A DNA stretch of 64,000 nucleotides, from positions 57,083 to 121,082 of the forward strand of contig NZ_JAYFNG010000006.1 in assembly GCF_034933565.1 (NCBI RefSeq). The letters are read 5' to 3'. The notes beneath the pieces are model-generated. The model searched no databases. It was not told the DNA's origin and was given only the letters and a program-made list of their open reading frames with translations. This document shows, in pieces, positions 7,719-15,886 of this stretch; position 1 is the stretch's first letter; each line of letters begins with the position of its first letter. A program made the translations under genes and the position numbers. This DNA comes from Raineyella sp034933565 (GTDB lineage: Bacteria; Actinomycetota; Actinomycetes; Propionibacteriales; Propionibacteriaceae).

Positions 7719-9569
7719 TCAGTGGGTCGCCTTCGTGGCAGGCGCCGCGTCGGCCGCCGCGCGGTCCTCGGGCCGGCCGTCGGCCTTCGCCGCGCCCTTC
7801 TCCTTCGGCTTGGCGTCGACGCCGGCCTCGCGGCGCTGCTTCACGGTGATCGGCGCCGGGGCCCCGGTGAGCGGGTCATAGCCGTTGCCGGACTTCGGGA
7901 AGGCGATCACGTCACGGATCGACTCGGCGCGCGACAGCAGCGCAACGATGCGGTCCCAGCCGAAGGCGATGCCGCCGTGCGGCGGCGCGCCGAACTTGAA
8001 CGCGTCGAGCAGGAAGCCGAACTTCTCCTGGGCCTCCTCCTCGCCGATGCCCATCACGGCGAAGACGCGCTCCTGGATGTCGCGACGGTGGATACGGATC
8101 GAGCCACCGCCGATCTCGTTGCCGTTGCAGACGCAGTCGTACGCGTACGCCAGCGCCGATCCCGGATCGGTGTCGAAGGTGTCCATCGACTCGGGCCTGG
8201 GCGAGGTGAAGGCGTGGTGCACGGCGGTCCAGGCGCCCTCCCCGACAGCGACGTCACCGGCGGCGACGGCCTCGCTGGCCGGCTCGAACAGCGGGGCGTC
8301 GACGACCCACAGGAAGCTCCAGGCATCCTCGTCGATCATCCCGGTGCGGCGGCCGATCTCCAGCCGGGCCGCTCCCAGCAGCTCCTGGGAGGACTTGCGG
8401 CCACCGGCGGCGAAGAAGATCGCGTCGCCCGGCCGGGCGCCGGTCGCGGCGGCCAGCCCGTCGCGCTCGGCCTCGGTGATGTTCTTGGCCACCGGCCCGG
8501 CCAGTGTGCCGTCCGCGGCGACGGTGACGTACGCCAGGCCCTTGGCCCCACGCTGCTTGGCCCACTCCTGCCAGGCGTCGAACTGGCGGCGGGGCTGGGA
8601 GGCCCCGCCGGGCATCACGACGGCACCGACGTAGGCGGCCTGGAACACCCGGAACGTGGTGTCCTTGAAGTACTGGGTCATCTCGGTGATCTGCAGGTCG
8701 AAGCGCAGATCCGGCTTGTCCGAGCCGTACTTCTCCATCGCGTCCGCATACGTCATCCGCGGGAACGGCCGGGGCAGGTCGACGTCGATCAGCTTCCAGA
8801 CCGCGGCCATCACCTCTTCGGCCAGGGCGATCACGTCGTCCTGGTCGACGAAGCTCATCTCGATGTCGAGCTGGGTGAACTCGGGCTGCCGGTCGGCGCG
8901 GAAGTCCTCGTCGCGGTAGCACCGGGCGATCTGGTAGTAGCGCTCCATCCCGGCGACCATCAGCAGCTGCTTGAACAGCTGCGGCGACTGCGGCAGGGCG
9001 TACCAGGACCCGGGCGCGAGACGGGCCGGGACGAGGAAGTCGCGGGCACCTTCCGGGGTGGAACGGGTCAGCGTCGGGGTCTCGATCTCGACGAAGTCGT
9101 GACTCCCGAGCACCCCACGGGCCGCCTGGGAGACCTTGGAACGCAGTCGCAGCGCCGCGGCCTGCTTCGGCCGGCGCAGATCGAGGTAGCGGTACCGGAG
9201 CCGGGCCTCCTCGCCGACGGTGACGTGCTCGTCGATCTGGAACGGCAGCGGGGCGGACGCGTTGAGCACCTCGAGCTCGCTGATCGCGACCTCGATCTCA
9301 CCGGTCGGCAGGTCCGGGTTGGCGTTGCCCTCCGGCCGCTCCTCGACCACGCCGGTGACCTTGATGCAGTACTCATTGCGCAGGTCGTGGGCGCCCGACG
9401 ACTGCAGGATCTCGTCCCGGACGACAACCTGGGCGACGCCCGAAGCGTCGCGGAGATCGATGAACGCCACCCCACCGTGGTCACGTCGACGAGCCACCCA
9501 ACCCGCGAGGCTGACGGTCTGACCGGCGTGCGCGGCGCGCAGGGTACCGGCGTCATGGGTACGAATCAC
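7719..9569 (-). CDS. aspS: Aspartate--tRNA ligase
   Basis: The 616-residue class II synthetase charges tRNA-Asp (and possibly tRNA-Asn in organisms using the amidotransferase route). An N-terminal OB-fold domain (RTHDAGTLRAAHAGQTVSLA) is followed by the catalytic domain with motif 2 around RYYQIARCYRDEDFRADRQP, the bacterial GAD insertion, and motif 3 near GGIAFGWDRIVALL. I chose the GTG at 9569 because GGAAGG precedes it and the family begins with (M)IRTHDAG; the ORF itself extends 13 codons further. The C-terminal 40 or so residues are a lineage-specific Lys/Ala-rich tail. Confidence 0.96.
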   Translation of the reverse strand: MIRTHDAGTLRAAHAGQTVSLAGWVARRRDHGGVAFIDLRDASGVAQVVVRDEILQSSGAHDLRNEYCIKVTGVVEERPEGNANPDLPTGEIEVAISELEVLNASAPLPFQIDEHVTVGEEARLRYRYLDLRRPKQAAALRLRSKVSQAARGVLGSHDFVEIETPTLTRSTPEGARDFLVPARLAPGSWYALPQSPQLFKQLLMVAGMERYYQIARCYRDEDFRADRQPEFTQLDIEMSFVDQDDVIALAEEVMAAVWKLIDVDLPRPFPRMTYADAMEKYGSDKPDLRFDLQITEMTQYFKDTTFRVFQAAYVGAVVMPGGASQPRRQFDAWQEWAKQRGAKGLAYVTVAADGTLAGPVAKNITEAERDGLAAATGARPGDAIFFAAGGRKSSQELLGAARLEIGRRTGMIDEDAWSFLWVVDAPLFEPASEAVAAGDVAVGEGAWTAVHHAFTSPRPESMDTFDTDPGSALAYAYDCVCNGNEIGGGSIRIHRRDIQERVFAVMGIGEEEAQEKFGFLLDAFKFGAPPHGGIAFGWDRIVALLSRAESIRDVIAFPKSGNGYDPLTGAPAPITVKQRREAGVDAKPKEKGAAKADGRPEDRAAADAAPATKATH

Positions 9570-9609
9570 AGGTGGTCCTTCCAGGGGCGGTCGGGGCGTA
9601 CGGCCCACC

Positions 9610-9615
9610 AGCCTA
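9610..9615 (-). promoter_or_regulatory. Candidate -10 box of aspS
   Basis: On the minus strand TAGGCT lies about 40 nt upstream of the aspS GTG, giving a short leader containing the GGAAGG ribosome-binding site. No good -35 box is visible. Confidence 0.4.
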
Positions 9616-9656
9616 CCGCCGATCTCCCCCGGGCCCGTTCCGGGCCGATCCGTCGG

Positions 9657-10334
9657 TCAGCGTACGGACCCGGCGCTCACCAGTCCGTGGCGGTAGGCCA
9701 GCACCAGGATCTGGGTCCGGGACCGGACGCCCAGCTTGTCGCCGAGGTGGCGCAGATGGGCCTTGACCGCGGCCTCCGAGATGCACATCATCGCGGCGAT
9801 GTCCCTGTTCGAGAGGCCCTCGGCGAGGTGGTCGAGCACCTCCTGCTCGCGGGCGGTGGGGGAGGCGAACGGGGCCAGGGATGCCTTCGGCCGCGGGGGC
9901 TCGGGGGGCGCCTCGGCGATGCTGCGGGCGAGCGCCCGGGAGATCCGCGGCGACAGCGGCATCTCGTCGGCGAGCGCCTGACGGACGCCGTCGATCAGGT
10001 CCTCCGCCGCGGCGTCCTTGACCAGGTAGCCGGCCGCTCCGGCACGCAGGGCGGGGACGACGTAGTCGAGCGAGGCGAAGCTCGTCACCGCCACCATGCA
10101 GGCATCCGGGTGCTGCCGGCCGATCTCGGTCATCGCCTCGACCCCGGACATCCGGGGCATCTTCAGGTCCATCAGCACGACGTCCGGGCGGGCCTCCTCG
10201 TAGCGGGCGACCGCCTCGCGCCCGTCACTGGCCTCGGCGACCACCTCGTAGTCCTCGACGTCGCCGAAGAGGTGCCGGTAGGCGTCGCGCACCACCGCCT
10301 CGTCGTCCACCACGAGAATCCTGATCTTGCCCAT
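9657..10334 (-). CDS. NarL/FixJ-type response regulator, divergent from a peptide-kinase pair
   Basis: The 225-residue protein has a receiver domain (acidic pocket in LVVDDE, phospho-acceptor about D56 in VVLMDLKMP, T84, K106) and a C-terminal LuxR-type helix-turn-helix (TAREQEVLDHLAEGLSNRDIAAMM and AHLRHLGDKLGV). It is the likely partner of the kinase at 10840-12048. The start at MGKIRILVVDD is preferred on domain grounds. AGGAG stands only 1 nt before that ATG, which is unusually close, so an upstream start 14 codons earlier remains possible. It is transcribed away from the peptide and kinase genes, and the shared 276-bp intergenic region carries a strong repeat element. Confidence 0.88.
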   Translation of the reverse strand: MGKIRILVVDDEAVVRDAYRHLFGDVEDYEVVAEASDGREAVARYEEARPDVVLMDLKMPRMSGVEAMTEIGRQHPDACMVAVTSFASLDYVVPALRAGAAGYLVKDAAAEDLIDGVRQALADEMPLSPRISRALARSIAEAPPEPPRPKASLAPFASPTAREQEVLDHLAEGLSNRDIAAMMCISEAAVKAHLRHLGDKLGVRSRTQILVLAYRHGLVSAGSVR

Positions 10335-10471
10335 GCTCCTAGAATCCGCCTTCCGGTCCCGGGGTGTCCAACTCACGGGGCGTCCGATTCACGACCGCTG
10401 CCGGATGACAGGAGAGCGCCCGACCACGTCCCGCCGGCGGGCCGAACGGACGGCGCCGCTGCCGAGTGGCC

Positions 10472-10505
10472 TTCCCGGGACCCTCCGTTCCCGGGACCCT
10501 AGACT
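10472..10505 (+). promoter_or_regulatory. Promoter of the peptide-kinase genes with paired operator-like repeats
   Basis: The 13-mer TTCCCGGGACCCT occurs at 10472-10484 and 10488-10500, a 16-bp period. Each copy contains the palindrome TCCCGGGA. The second copy directly adjoins a consensus-like -10 box, TAGACT, at 10500-10505, so the repeats occupy the -35 region. This placement suits an activator such as the neighbouring NarL-type regulator. The transcript would have a leader of about 100 nt before the peptide ATG at 10611. Confidence 0.6.
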
Positions 10506-10610
10506 GCGAGCAGGAAAACTAGCCGAAAGGCGATGGTGCATCGGCCATGGACTTGACCAAGATGGGTGGTGGCGCCGGGGGGTGCTGTCAGTTCAGGAAG
10601 GTGGGGTCCG

Positions 10611-10766
10611 ATGAAGCCAATGTTCAAGCACATCCTGGTGATGGGTGTGGCACTCGTGGTGGTGTCGGCCCCCACCTCCCTGGCCGCCTCGTCCGGCCAC
10701 GGCACTGTCCAGCCGGCCGGCTTCCGCGACGCGATCTGCTGGTGGCTGCCGATCGCCTGCGCCTGA
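10611..10766 (+). CDS. Small secreted peptide precursor beside a two-component system
   Basis: This encodes a 51-residue protein too short for most gene finders. It has a short basic start (MKPMFKH), a strongly hydrophobic core (ILVMGVALVVVSA) and an SLAA-type cleavage region at about residues 23-27, which makes a good Sec signal peptide. The predicted mature part is only about 25 residues and ends in ICWWLPIACA. Its two cysteines (C43, C50) bracket WWLPIA and could form a small disulfide ring. GGAAGG upstream of the ATG is a fair ribosome-binding site. The kinase gene follows 73 nt downstream without a visible terminator. A pheromone, antimicrobial peptide or stress peptide are all possible; I recognise no family. 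Confidence 0.62.
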   Translation: MKPMFKHILVMGVALVVVSAPTSLAASSGHGTVQPAGFRDAICWWLPIACA

Positions 10767-10839
10767 TCGTCCCGCTCCATCACTCCGGGCGCCTTCGGAC
10801 GTCACGCCAGCACGTACGCCGACCCGGCTGGACCGATCG

Positions 10840-12048
10840 ATGACCACCGGGCCGGACGCGCCCGGCAGACTGGCCCGATTGCTGTCAACACGCCCACTGC
10901 CGCCGTGGCTACGCTTGTCGCTCGCCGTCCTCGTCACCGTCAGTCTCGTCGATGATCTGGTCCGCGCGGCGGCGTCCGGCGCCGGGTACGTTCTCGGCCC
11001 CGGACGACTGCCGGTGGTGGCGGGCACTGTGCTGATGTACCTGGTGCTCTACCTGGCCCTGTGGCGCACCACCTGGGCGGTGCTCGCGAGCATCCCGCTG
11101 TTGATCAGCGTCCTGGCCTCCCGTGATGACGTGACCGGGATCCTTGCCGGCGCCCTGATGGTGCTGCTCGCTCCGATGACCACCCGCTGGCTGTTCACCG
11201 GCCTGACCTGGGCGCTCTATCTCGGCTGGCTGGTGGCTGCCAGCGCCGTGCACGGCGCTCGCTGGCCGGAGCTGTTCTGGCCGGTGCTGCTGATGTTCTT
11301 CGTCGCGGCCACCATCGGCACAGGCGTGCGCGGGTTCCAGATGGGCCGAGCGGCGGACCGCCGGCAGCTGATGGAACTGCGCGAGGAGAACCTCCGGATC
11401 CGTGAGGACGAGCGCGCCGCGCTGGCCCGCGAGCTGCACGACGTGGTGGCCCACGAGCTGTCGGTCATGTCACTGCAGATCACCAGCAGATCCCGGTCCG
11501 ACGACCCGGACGAGCTCCATCGCGTGCTGGACAACGTCAAACGGTCGGCCCACTCGGCCCTCTACGAGTTGCGCCTGCTCGTCGGTCTGTTGCGCGAGGG
11601 CGGCGACGGAGGTGCCGACATCGGCCACCTCAACGAGGACACCTCGGTGGTCGGGGTGGTCGAGCAACTCCGCCGCCAGCTCGGCGAGCTCGGGTTCGTC
11701 GCGACCTGCCGGGTGCCCGGGGAGATCGACCGGCTGCCCGCCACCCTCACCCGGACGCTGATCCGGATCCTCCAGGAAGCCAGCACCAACATCGTCAAGT
11801 ACGCCCCGCGGGCCAGCGCCTGGGAGGCCACCGTACGGCTCGGCCCCGATGAGGTGGTGCTCACCGTCATCAGCCAGCTCGGCCCCCGGACACCGTCGAG
11901 CGACCTGCGCCGCGGGCCGACCGGGTGGGGGTTGCGCGGCATCGCCGAGCGCGTCGACCTGCTCGGCGGTGACTTCTCCGCCGGTCCGTCGGGCGGCCAA
12001 TGGGTGGTCCGGGCCACGATCCCACTGTCGGCCGACGAACTCACCTGA
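10840..12048 (+). CDS. Sensor histidine kinase (HisKA_3 type) next to the peptide gene
   Basis: The 402-residue kinase has an N-terminal membrane region of about five or six hydrophobic helices (residues 22-165) with little extracytoplasmic sequence, then a linker helix, the dimerisation motif ERAALARELHDVVAHEL with the phospho-accepting histidine at about H200, and an HATPase_c domain (N box EASTNIVKYA, G box GWGLRGIAERVDLLGG). This is the NarX/DesK-like class that pairs with LuxR-type regulators, matching the divergent gene at 9657-10334. The polytopic sensor domain is of the sort that senses membrane state or small hydrophobic peptides. The ATG at 10840 has only a weak ribosome-binding site, so translation may depend on the upstream peptide gene. 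Confidence 0.87.
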   Translation: MTTGPDAPGRLARLLSTRPLPPWLRLSLAVLVTVSLVDDLVRAAASGAGYVLGPGRLPVVAGTVLMYLVLYLALWRTTWAVLASIPLLISVLASRDDVTGILAGALMVLLAPMTTRWLFTGLTWALYLGWLVAASAVHGARWPELFWPVLLMFFVAATIGTGVRGFQMGRAADRRQLMELREENLRIREDERAALARELHDVVAHELSVMSLQITSRSRSDDPDELHRVLDNVKRSAHSALYELRLLVGLLREGGDGGADIGHLNEDTSVVGVVEQLRRQLGELGFVATCRVPGEIDRLPATLTRTLIRILQEASTNIVKYAPRASAWEATVRLGPDEVVLTVISQLGPRTPSSDLRRGPTGWGLRGIAERVDLLGGDFSAGPSGGQWVVRATIPLSADELT

Positions 12049-12124
12049 CCCCGGACCGACCGCCGAGGCCGGCGGACGCAGGCGGGGCGGCTCGACCGCT
12101 CCGTCGAACGCCCCGGGCCCCCGT

Positions 12125-12164
12125 CGCTCAGCCGCTCAGCCGCTCAGCCGCTCAGCCGCTCAGC
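12125..12164. repeat. Five perfect 8-bp tandem repeats spanning the hisS stop codon
   Basis: CGCTCAGC is repeated five times without a mismatch (40 bp). The hisS stop codon (12160-12162) lies in the last unit, so copy changes would alter the 3' end of hisS mRNA and, if the stop unit were lost, the protein C-terminus. Slippage during replication is the usual origin of such arrays. Confidence 0.9.
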
Positions 12165-13497
12165 CGCGGACGGTACGCGGGAACAGGTCCTCGGCCAGGG
12201 GCAACCACGCCTCCGGGTCGGCGGCGATCTGCTCGCCGGAGCGGATGTCCTTCACCTCGTCGTGCTCGCCCGCGCCGAACCAGACGAAGGGGATGCCGCG
12301 CCGATCGGCGTAGCGGATCTGCTTGCCGAACTTGTCGGCCTTCGGCGCGACCTCGGTCGGGATCCCGCGCCGGCGCAGCCGGTCGGCGGTGCGCAGGGCC
12401 CGTTCCCGGGTCTCCTCGTTGTCCACCGCGACCAGCACGCAGGTCGGGACCGACCGGCTCGACGTCAGCTCGCCACGGCCCAGGATCGGGGCGAGCAAGC
12501 GGGTGACGCCGAAGGAGTAGCCGACGCCGGGGAAGGTGACCCGTCCGTCGGAGGCGAGCGCGTCGTAGCGGCCGCCCGAGGCGACCGACCCCATCCGCTC
12601 CGAGCCCTGCAGCAGGGTCTCGTAGACGGTGCCGGTGTAGTAGTCCAGGCCGCGGGCGATCTTCAGGTCGGCCAGCATCCGGCCGGGCACCTGGCGCTCG
12701 GCGACCCGGACCACAGCGGCCAGCGCCTCGAGGCCCTCGGTCAGCATCGGATGCTCGACGCCGAGGGCCCCGACCCGGTCGACGAACGACTCGTCGGTCG
12801 TGGCGATGCCCGCCAACGCGACACACTTCGCCGCCTGGTCGGCCGTCAGGCCGACCTCCTCCACCAGGGTCCCGGCGACGGCATCGGGGCCGATCTTGTC
12901 GTACTTGTCGACCCGCTGCAGCACCGCGGCGGTGTCCTCGATCCCGAGCCCGCGGTAGAAGCCCTCCGAGAGCTTGCGGTTGTTCACGTGCAGCACGACC
13001 GGCGGGATCCCCAGATCGACGTGCAGCTTCTCGAACGCATCGAGGGCGACCAGCGGGATCTCCACGTCGTGGTGGTCGGCCAGGGTGCCCTGCCCGACGA
13101 TGTCGATGTCGGCCTGGAGGAACTCGCGGTACCGCCCCTCCTGGGGCCGCTCGCCGCGCCACACCTTCTGCACCTGGTAGCGGCGGAACGGGAAGATGAG
13201 GTGCCCGGCGTGCTCGAGCACGTACCGGGCGAAGGGCACGGTCAGATCGAAGTGCAGCCCGAGGTCGTCGCCGTCAGCGCCCTCGTCGAGGCCCTGGAGA
13301 CGCCGGACGACGTAGATCTCCTTGTCGATCTCCCCCTTGCGGGCCAGCTGGTCCATCGGCTCGACGGCCCGGGTCTCGATCGGCGCGAACCCGTGCAGCT
13401 CGAAGGTCGAGGTGAGGATCTGCAGCGCATGGAGCTCGACCATCCGTTCGGCCGGGAGGAACTCGGGGAAACCGGACATCGGCTTGGGGCGGCTCAT
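12160..13497 (-). CDS. hisS: Histidine--tRNA ligase
   Basis: The product is 445 residues from the chosen ATG. It charges tRNA-His. Motifs are clear: motif 1 region SGFPEFLPAERMVELHAL, motif 2 around FPFRRYQVQKVWRGERPQEGRYREF, the histidine-specific ARGLDYYTGTVYE, motif 3 around ASGGRYD and GVGYSFGVTRL, and an anticodon-binding C-terminal domain. The ATG at 13497 fits the family start (MSRPKPMSGFPEF); an in-frame ATG 12 codons upstream lacks a ribosome-binding site. The stop codon sits inside a 5 x 8-bp tandem repeat. It is downstream of the MBL hydrolase gene on the same strand. Confidence 0.95.
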   Translation of the reverse strand: MSRPKPMSGFPEFLPAERMVELHALQILTSTFELHGFAPIETRAVEPMDQLARKGEIDKEIYVVRRLQGLDEGADGDDLGLHFDLTVPFARYVLEHAGHLIFPFRRYQVQKVWRGERPQEGRYREFLQADIDIVGQGTLADHHDVEIPLVALDAFEKLHVDLGIPPVVLHVNNRKLSEGFYRGLGIEDTAAVLQRVDKYDKIGPDAVAGTLVEEVGLTADQAAKCVALAGIATTDESFVDRVGALGVEHPMLTEGLEALAAVVRVAERQVPGRMLADLKIARGLDYYTGTVYETLLQGSERMGSVASGGRYDALASDGRVTFPGVGYSFGVTRLLAPILGRGELTSSRSVPTCVLVAVDNEETRERALRTADRLRRRGIPTEVAPKADKFGKQIRYADRRGIPFVWFGAGEHDEVKDIRSGEQIAADPEAWLPLAEDLFPRTVRG

Positions 13498-13602
13498 GCG
13501 GGCGGCGGCCTTTCTGGTCGGGGCGTACGCCATCGCGTGACGTACGGAGGGGCAACGTGGCGTACGACAGAGGCAGCGTGACGTGCGACGACGTACGACG
13601 GG

Positions 13603-14406
13603 TCAGAACGAGGTTAGTCCCTGCGGCGTGAGGTACGGATTGGTGGCCCGCTCCCGGGACATCGTGGTCTGGCCGCCGTGGCCGGGCAGCAGCACGGTCT
13701 CATCGGTCAGCCGGAGCACGACGTCGCGCAGCGTGCGACGCATCGCCTCCGGGTCGGGGCCGGGCCGGTCGACCCGGCCGACGCTGCCGGCGAACACCAC
13801 GTCTCCGGTGAACACCAGCGGCCGGGCGTCCGCCTCCGTCTGCTGTACGTCCGCCCGGCGCGCCCCGGACTCTTCCGTCCCGGACTGTCGTGCCCCCGAC
13901 TCCCCCGCCGCGGGAACGACCCGGCCCGGTCCGAGGGGCTCCAGCCGGTACAGCACCGATCCGGGGGTGTGGCCGGGGGCGTGCAGCGCCTCGAACACCA
14001 GGCCGGCCAGGGCGATCCGGTCGTGGTCGGCCACCTCGTGCACCACCGCCGGTTCCCGGCCGGTGAAGTCACGGGCCAGTCCGGTCGCCCGGGCGACGAG
14101 CTCGCGCGCCCCGGGGATCCGGTACGGGTCGGTGAGCCGCGCCCGGTCGGCCGGGTGGATCCAGCAGCCCACTCCGTACGTCTCGCAGACGTCGATCGCG
14201 GTGTAGAGGTGGTCGAGGTGACCGTGGGTCAGCAGCACCCCTTGCGGGACCAGGCCGGTCTGCGCGACCAGCTCGCCGACCACGTCGGACGCCCCGACAC
14301 CGGGGTCGATGACCACGCAGGGCCCCGTCTCCGCCGGGGCCACGAGGTAGCAATTGGTCTGCCACGGGCCAGCAGGAAATGAGGCGATGAACACAACTGC
14401 CACCAT
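13603..14406 (-). CDS. MBL-fold metallo-hydrolase (glyoxalase II-like)
   Basis: The protein of about 267 residues has the metallo-beta-lactamase fold: LLTHGHLDHL is the HxHxDH zinc motif, HAPGHTPGS carries the next histidine, FTGDVVF the bridging aspartate, and LLPGHGGQTTM the last histidine. Glyoxalase II-like proteins of this type sit beside hisS and rsh in many actinobacteria, but the substrate cannot be told from sequence. An inserted Glu/Ser/Gly-rich loop (residues 165-195) is lineage specific. The start is uncertain: an ATG at 14406 and a GTG at 14394 both just precede FIASFPAGPWQTNCY. It is divergent from the DUF349 gene with only about 20 bp between. Confidence 0.85.
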   Translation of the reverse strand: MVAVVFIASFPAGPWQTNCYLVAPAETGPCVVIDPGVGASDVVGELVAQTGLVPQGVLLTHGHLDHLYTAIDVCETYGVGCWIHPADRARLTDPYRIPGARELVARATGLARDFTGREPAVVHEVADHDRIALAGLVFEALHAPGHTPGSVLYRLEPLGPGRVVPAAGESGARQSGTEESGARRADVQQTEADARPLVFTGDVVFAGSVGRVDRPGPDPEAMRRTLRDVVLRLTDETVLLPGHGGQTTMSRERATNPYLTPQGLTSF

Positions 14407-14425
14407 ATCCGGCAAGATGTACCCC

Positions 14426-15670
14426 ATGAGCGAGATGACAGGGCCAGCTTCCTTTGGTCGCGTCGAGACCGACGGCACCGTATTCGTACGCACCCCTGAG
14501 GGAGAACGGGCCGTCGGCCAGGTCTCCGGTGCCGAACCGGCCGAGGCACTCGCGATCTACGTCCGTCGTTTCGAGAACCTCGCCGTCGAGGTCACCCTGC
14601 TCGAGGACCGCCTCAAGGGCGGCGCGCTGGCCCCCGACGACGCACGCAAGCGCATCGCCCAGGTGAAGGCCAGCGTGCACGATGCCTCGGCGGTCGGCGA
14701 TCTCGCGGCGCTCGAGGCACGTCTCGACGCCCTGACCCCGCTGATCGAGGCCAAGAGCGAGGAGCGCAAGGCCGCCCGGGCGGCGCAGAACGAGGAGACC
14801 CGCCAGGCGAAGGAGGCGATGGTCGCCGAGGCCGAGAAGATCGCCGAGGGCAGCGACTGGCGCGGCGGGGTGAACCGGTTCCGGACCCTGCTGGACCAGT
14901 GGAAGGCCCTGCCGCGGATCGACAAGGCGACCGACGACGCGCTGTGGCACCGCTTCTCCACCGCCCGGACGACCTACACCCGCCGGCGCAAGCACCAGTT
15001 CGCCGAGCAGAGCGCCAAGCGCGACGGGGCGAGGGTCGCCAAGGAGGCGATCATCGCCGAGGCGACACCGCTGGCCGACTCGACCGACTGGGGACAGACC
15101 TCCCGCGACTTCCGGGACCTGATGCAGCGCTGGAAGGCCGTCGGCCCGGCGCCCCGTGAGATCGACGACAAGCTGTGGAAGCAGTTCCGCGCGCTGCAGG
15201 ACCGGTTCTTCAACGCCCGCAACGAGGCGCAGAACGCCCAGGACGAGGAGTTCCGGGGCAATCAGGAGGCCAAGGAGGCGCTGCTCGACGAGTACGAGCC
15301 GCAGATCCACCCCGACCAGGACCTCGCCCGCGCCAAGCAGCTCTACCGCGAGATGCTCGACCGGTGGGCCGAGGTCGGCAAGGTGCCGCGGGACGCGATC
15401 CGCGGCCTGGACAACCGGCTGCACAAGCTCGACCAGGCGATCCGGGAGCGCGAGGACGCCGAGTGGAAGCGTACGGACCCGCAGGCCCGTGAGCTCGCCA
15501 CCGACACCGCCCGCAAGATCCAGGCGCAGATCGACGACCTGACGGACAAGGCCACCAAGGCCGAAGCTCGCGGGGATGCGAAGAAGGCCAAGGAACTGCA
15601 CGACTCGATCTCCACCTACCGCACCTGGCTGGAGCAGGCCGAGCGCGCCGCGCACGACTTCGGGGCCTGA
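14426..15670 (+). CDS. DUF349 repeat protein
   Basis: The 414-residue, highly charged, helical protein contains repeated DUF349 modules, each with a W-K pattern (LDQWKALPRIDKATDDALWHRF and LMQRWKAVGPAPREIDDKLW) and long Lys/Glu/Ala helices. It begins with the usual GRVETDGTVFVRTPEGERAVGQ segment. DUF349 proteins are cytoplasmic and of poorly defined function, with a conserved position near rsh and hisS in actinobacteria. Three ATGs (14417, 14426, 14435) lie close together; 14426 is chosen by similarity to family starts. None has a strong ribosome-binding site. Confidence 0.85.
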   Translation: MSEMTGPASFGRVETDGTVFVRTPEGERAVGQVSGAEPAEALAIYVRRFENLAVEVTLLEDRLKGGALAPDDARKRIAQVKASVHDASAVGDLAALEARLDALTPLIEAKSEERKAARAAQNEETRQAKEAMVAEAEKIAEGSDWRGGVNRFRTLLDQWKALPRIDKATDDALWHRFSTARTTYTRRRKHQFAEQSAKRDGARVAKEAIIAEATPLADSTDWGQTSRDFRDLMQRWKAVGPAPREIDDKLWKQFRALQDRFFNARNEAQNAQDEEFRGNQEAKEALLDEYEPQIHPDQDLARAKQLYREMLDRWAEVGKVPRDAIRGLDNRLHKLDQAIREREDAEWKRTDPQARELATDTARKIQAQIDDLTDKATKAEARGDAKKAKELHDSISTYRTWLEQAERAAHDFGA

Positions 15671-15716
15671 GCCCCCGCGCCCTCCGGGACCCTCACCCCA
15701 GGACCCCTCGCACTCA

Positions 15717-15746
15717 GGGACCGTCGGCCGACCGGCCGGCGGTCCC
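15717..15746 (+). terminator. Possible hairpin after the DUF349 gene
   Basis: Outer arms GGGACCG (15717-15723) and CGGTCCC (15740-15746) are perfectly complementary, with a GC-rich interior that can pair further. It lies 47 nt past the DUF349 stop and in the gap toward the convergent rsh gene, so it could act for both. There is no T tract. The rest of the 216-bp gap shows GC-rich low-complexity sequence only. Confidence 0.4.
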
Positions 15747-15886
15747 GTGCTGTTGGTGGTGGACCGGGCCGGCGGTGCGGTGTCGTCGGCTTCCGTGGAC
15801 CGGCAGGCGGTCCCGTACCGTCGACGGTCGCGTGCGTCCGTGGACGGTCGTCTGCGGGAGGGCCGCGATCCGCGGGGGTCGGCGGG

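Noticed and set aside
10547..10843. 98-codon plus-strand frame overlapping the small peptide gene
   Set aside because: It is Arg/Gly/Pro-rich with no ribosome-binding site and out of frame with the signal peptide. The 51-codon frame has better start signals and composition.
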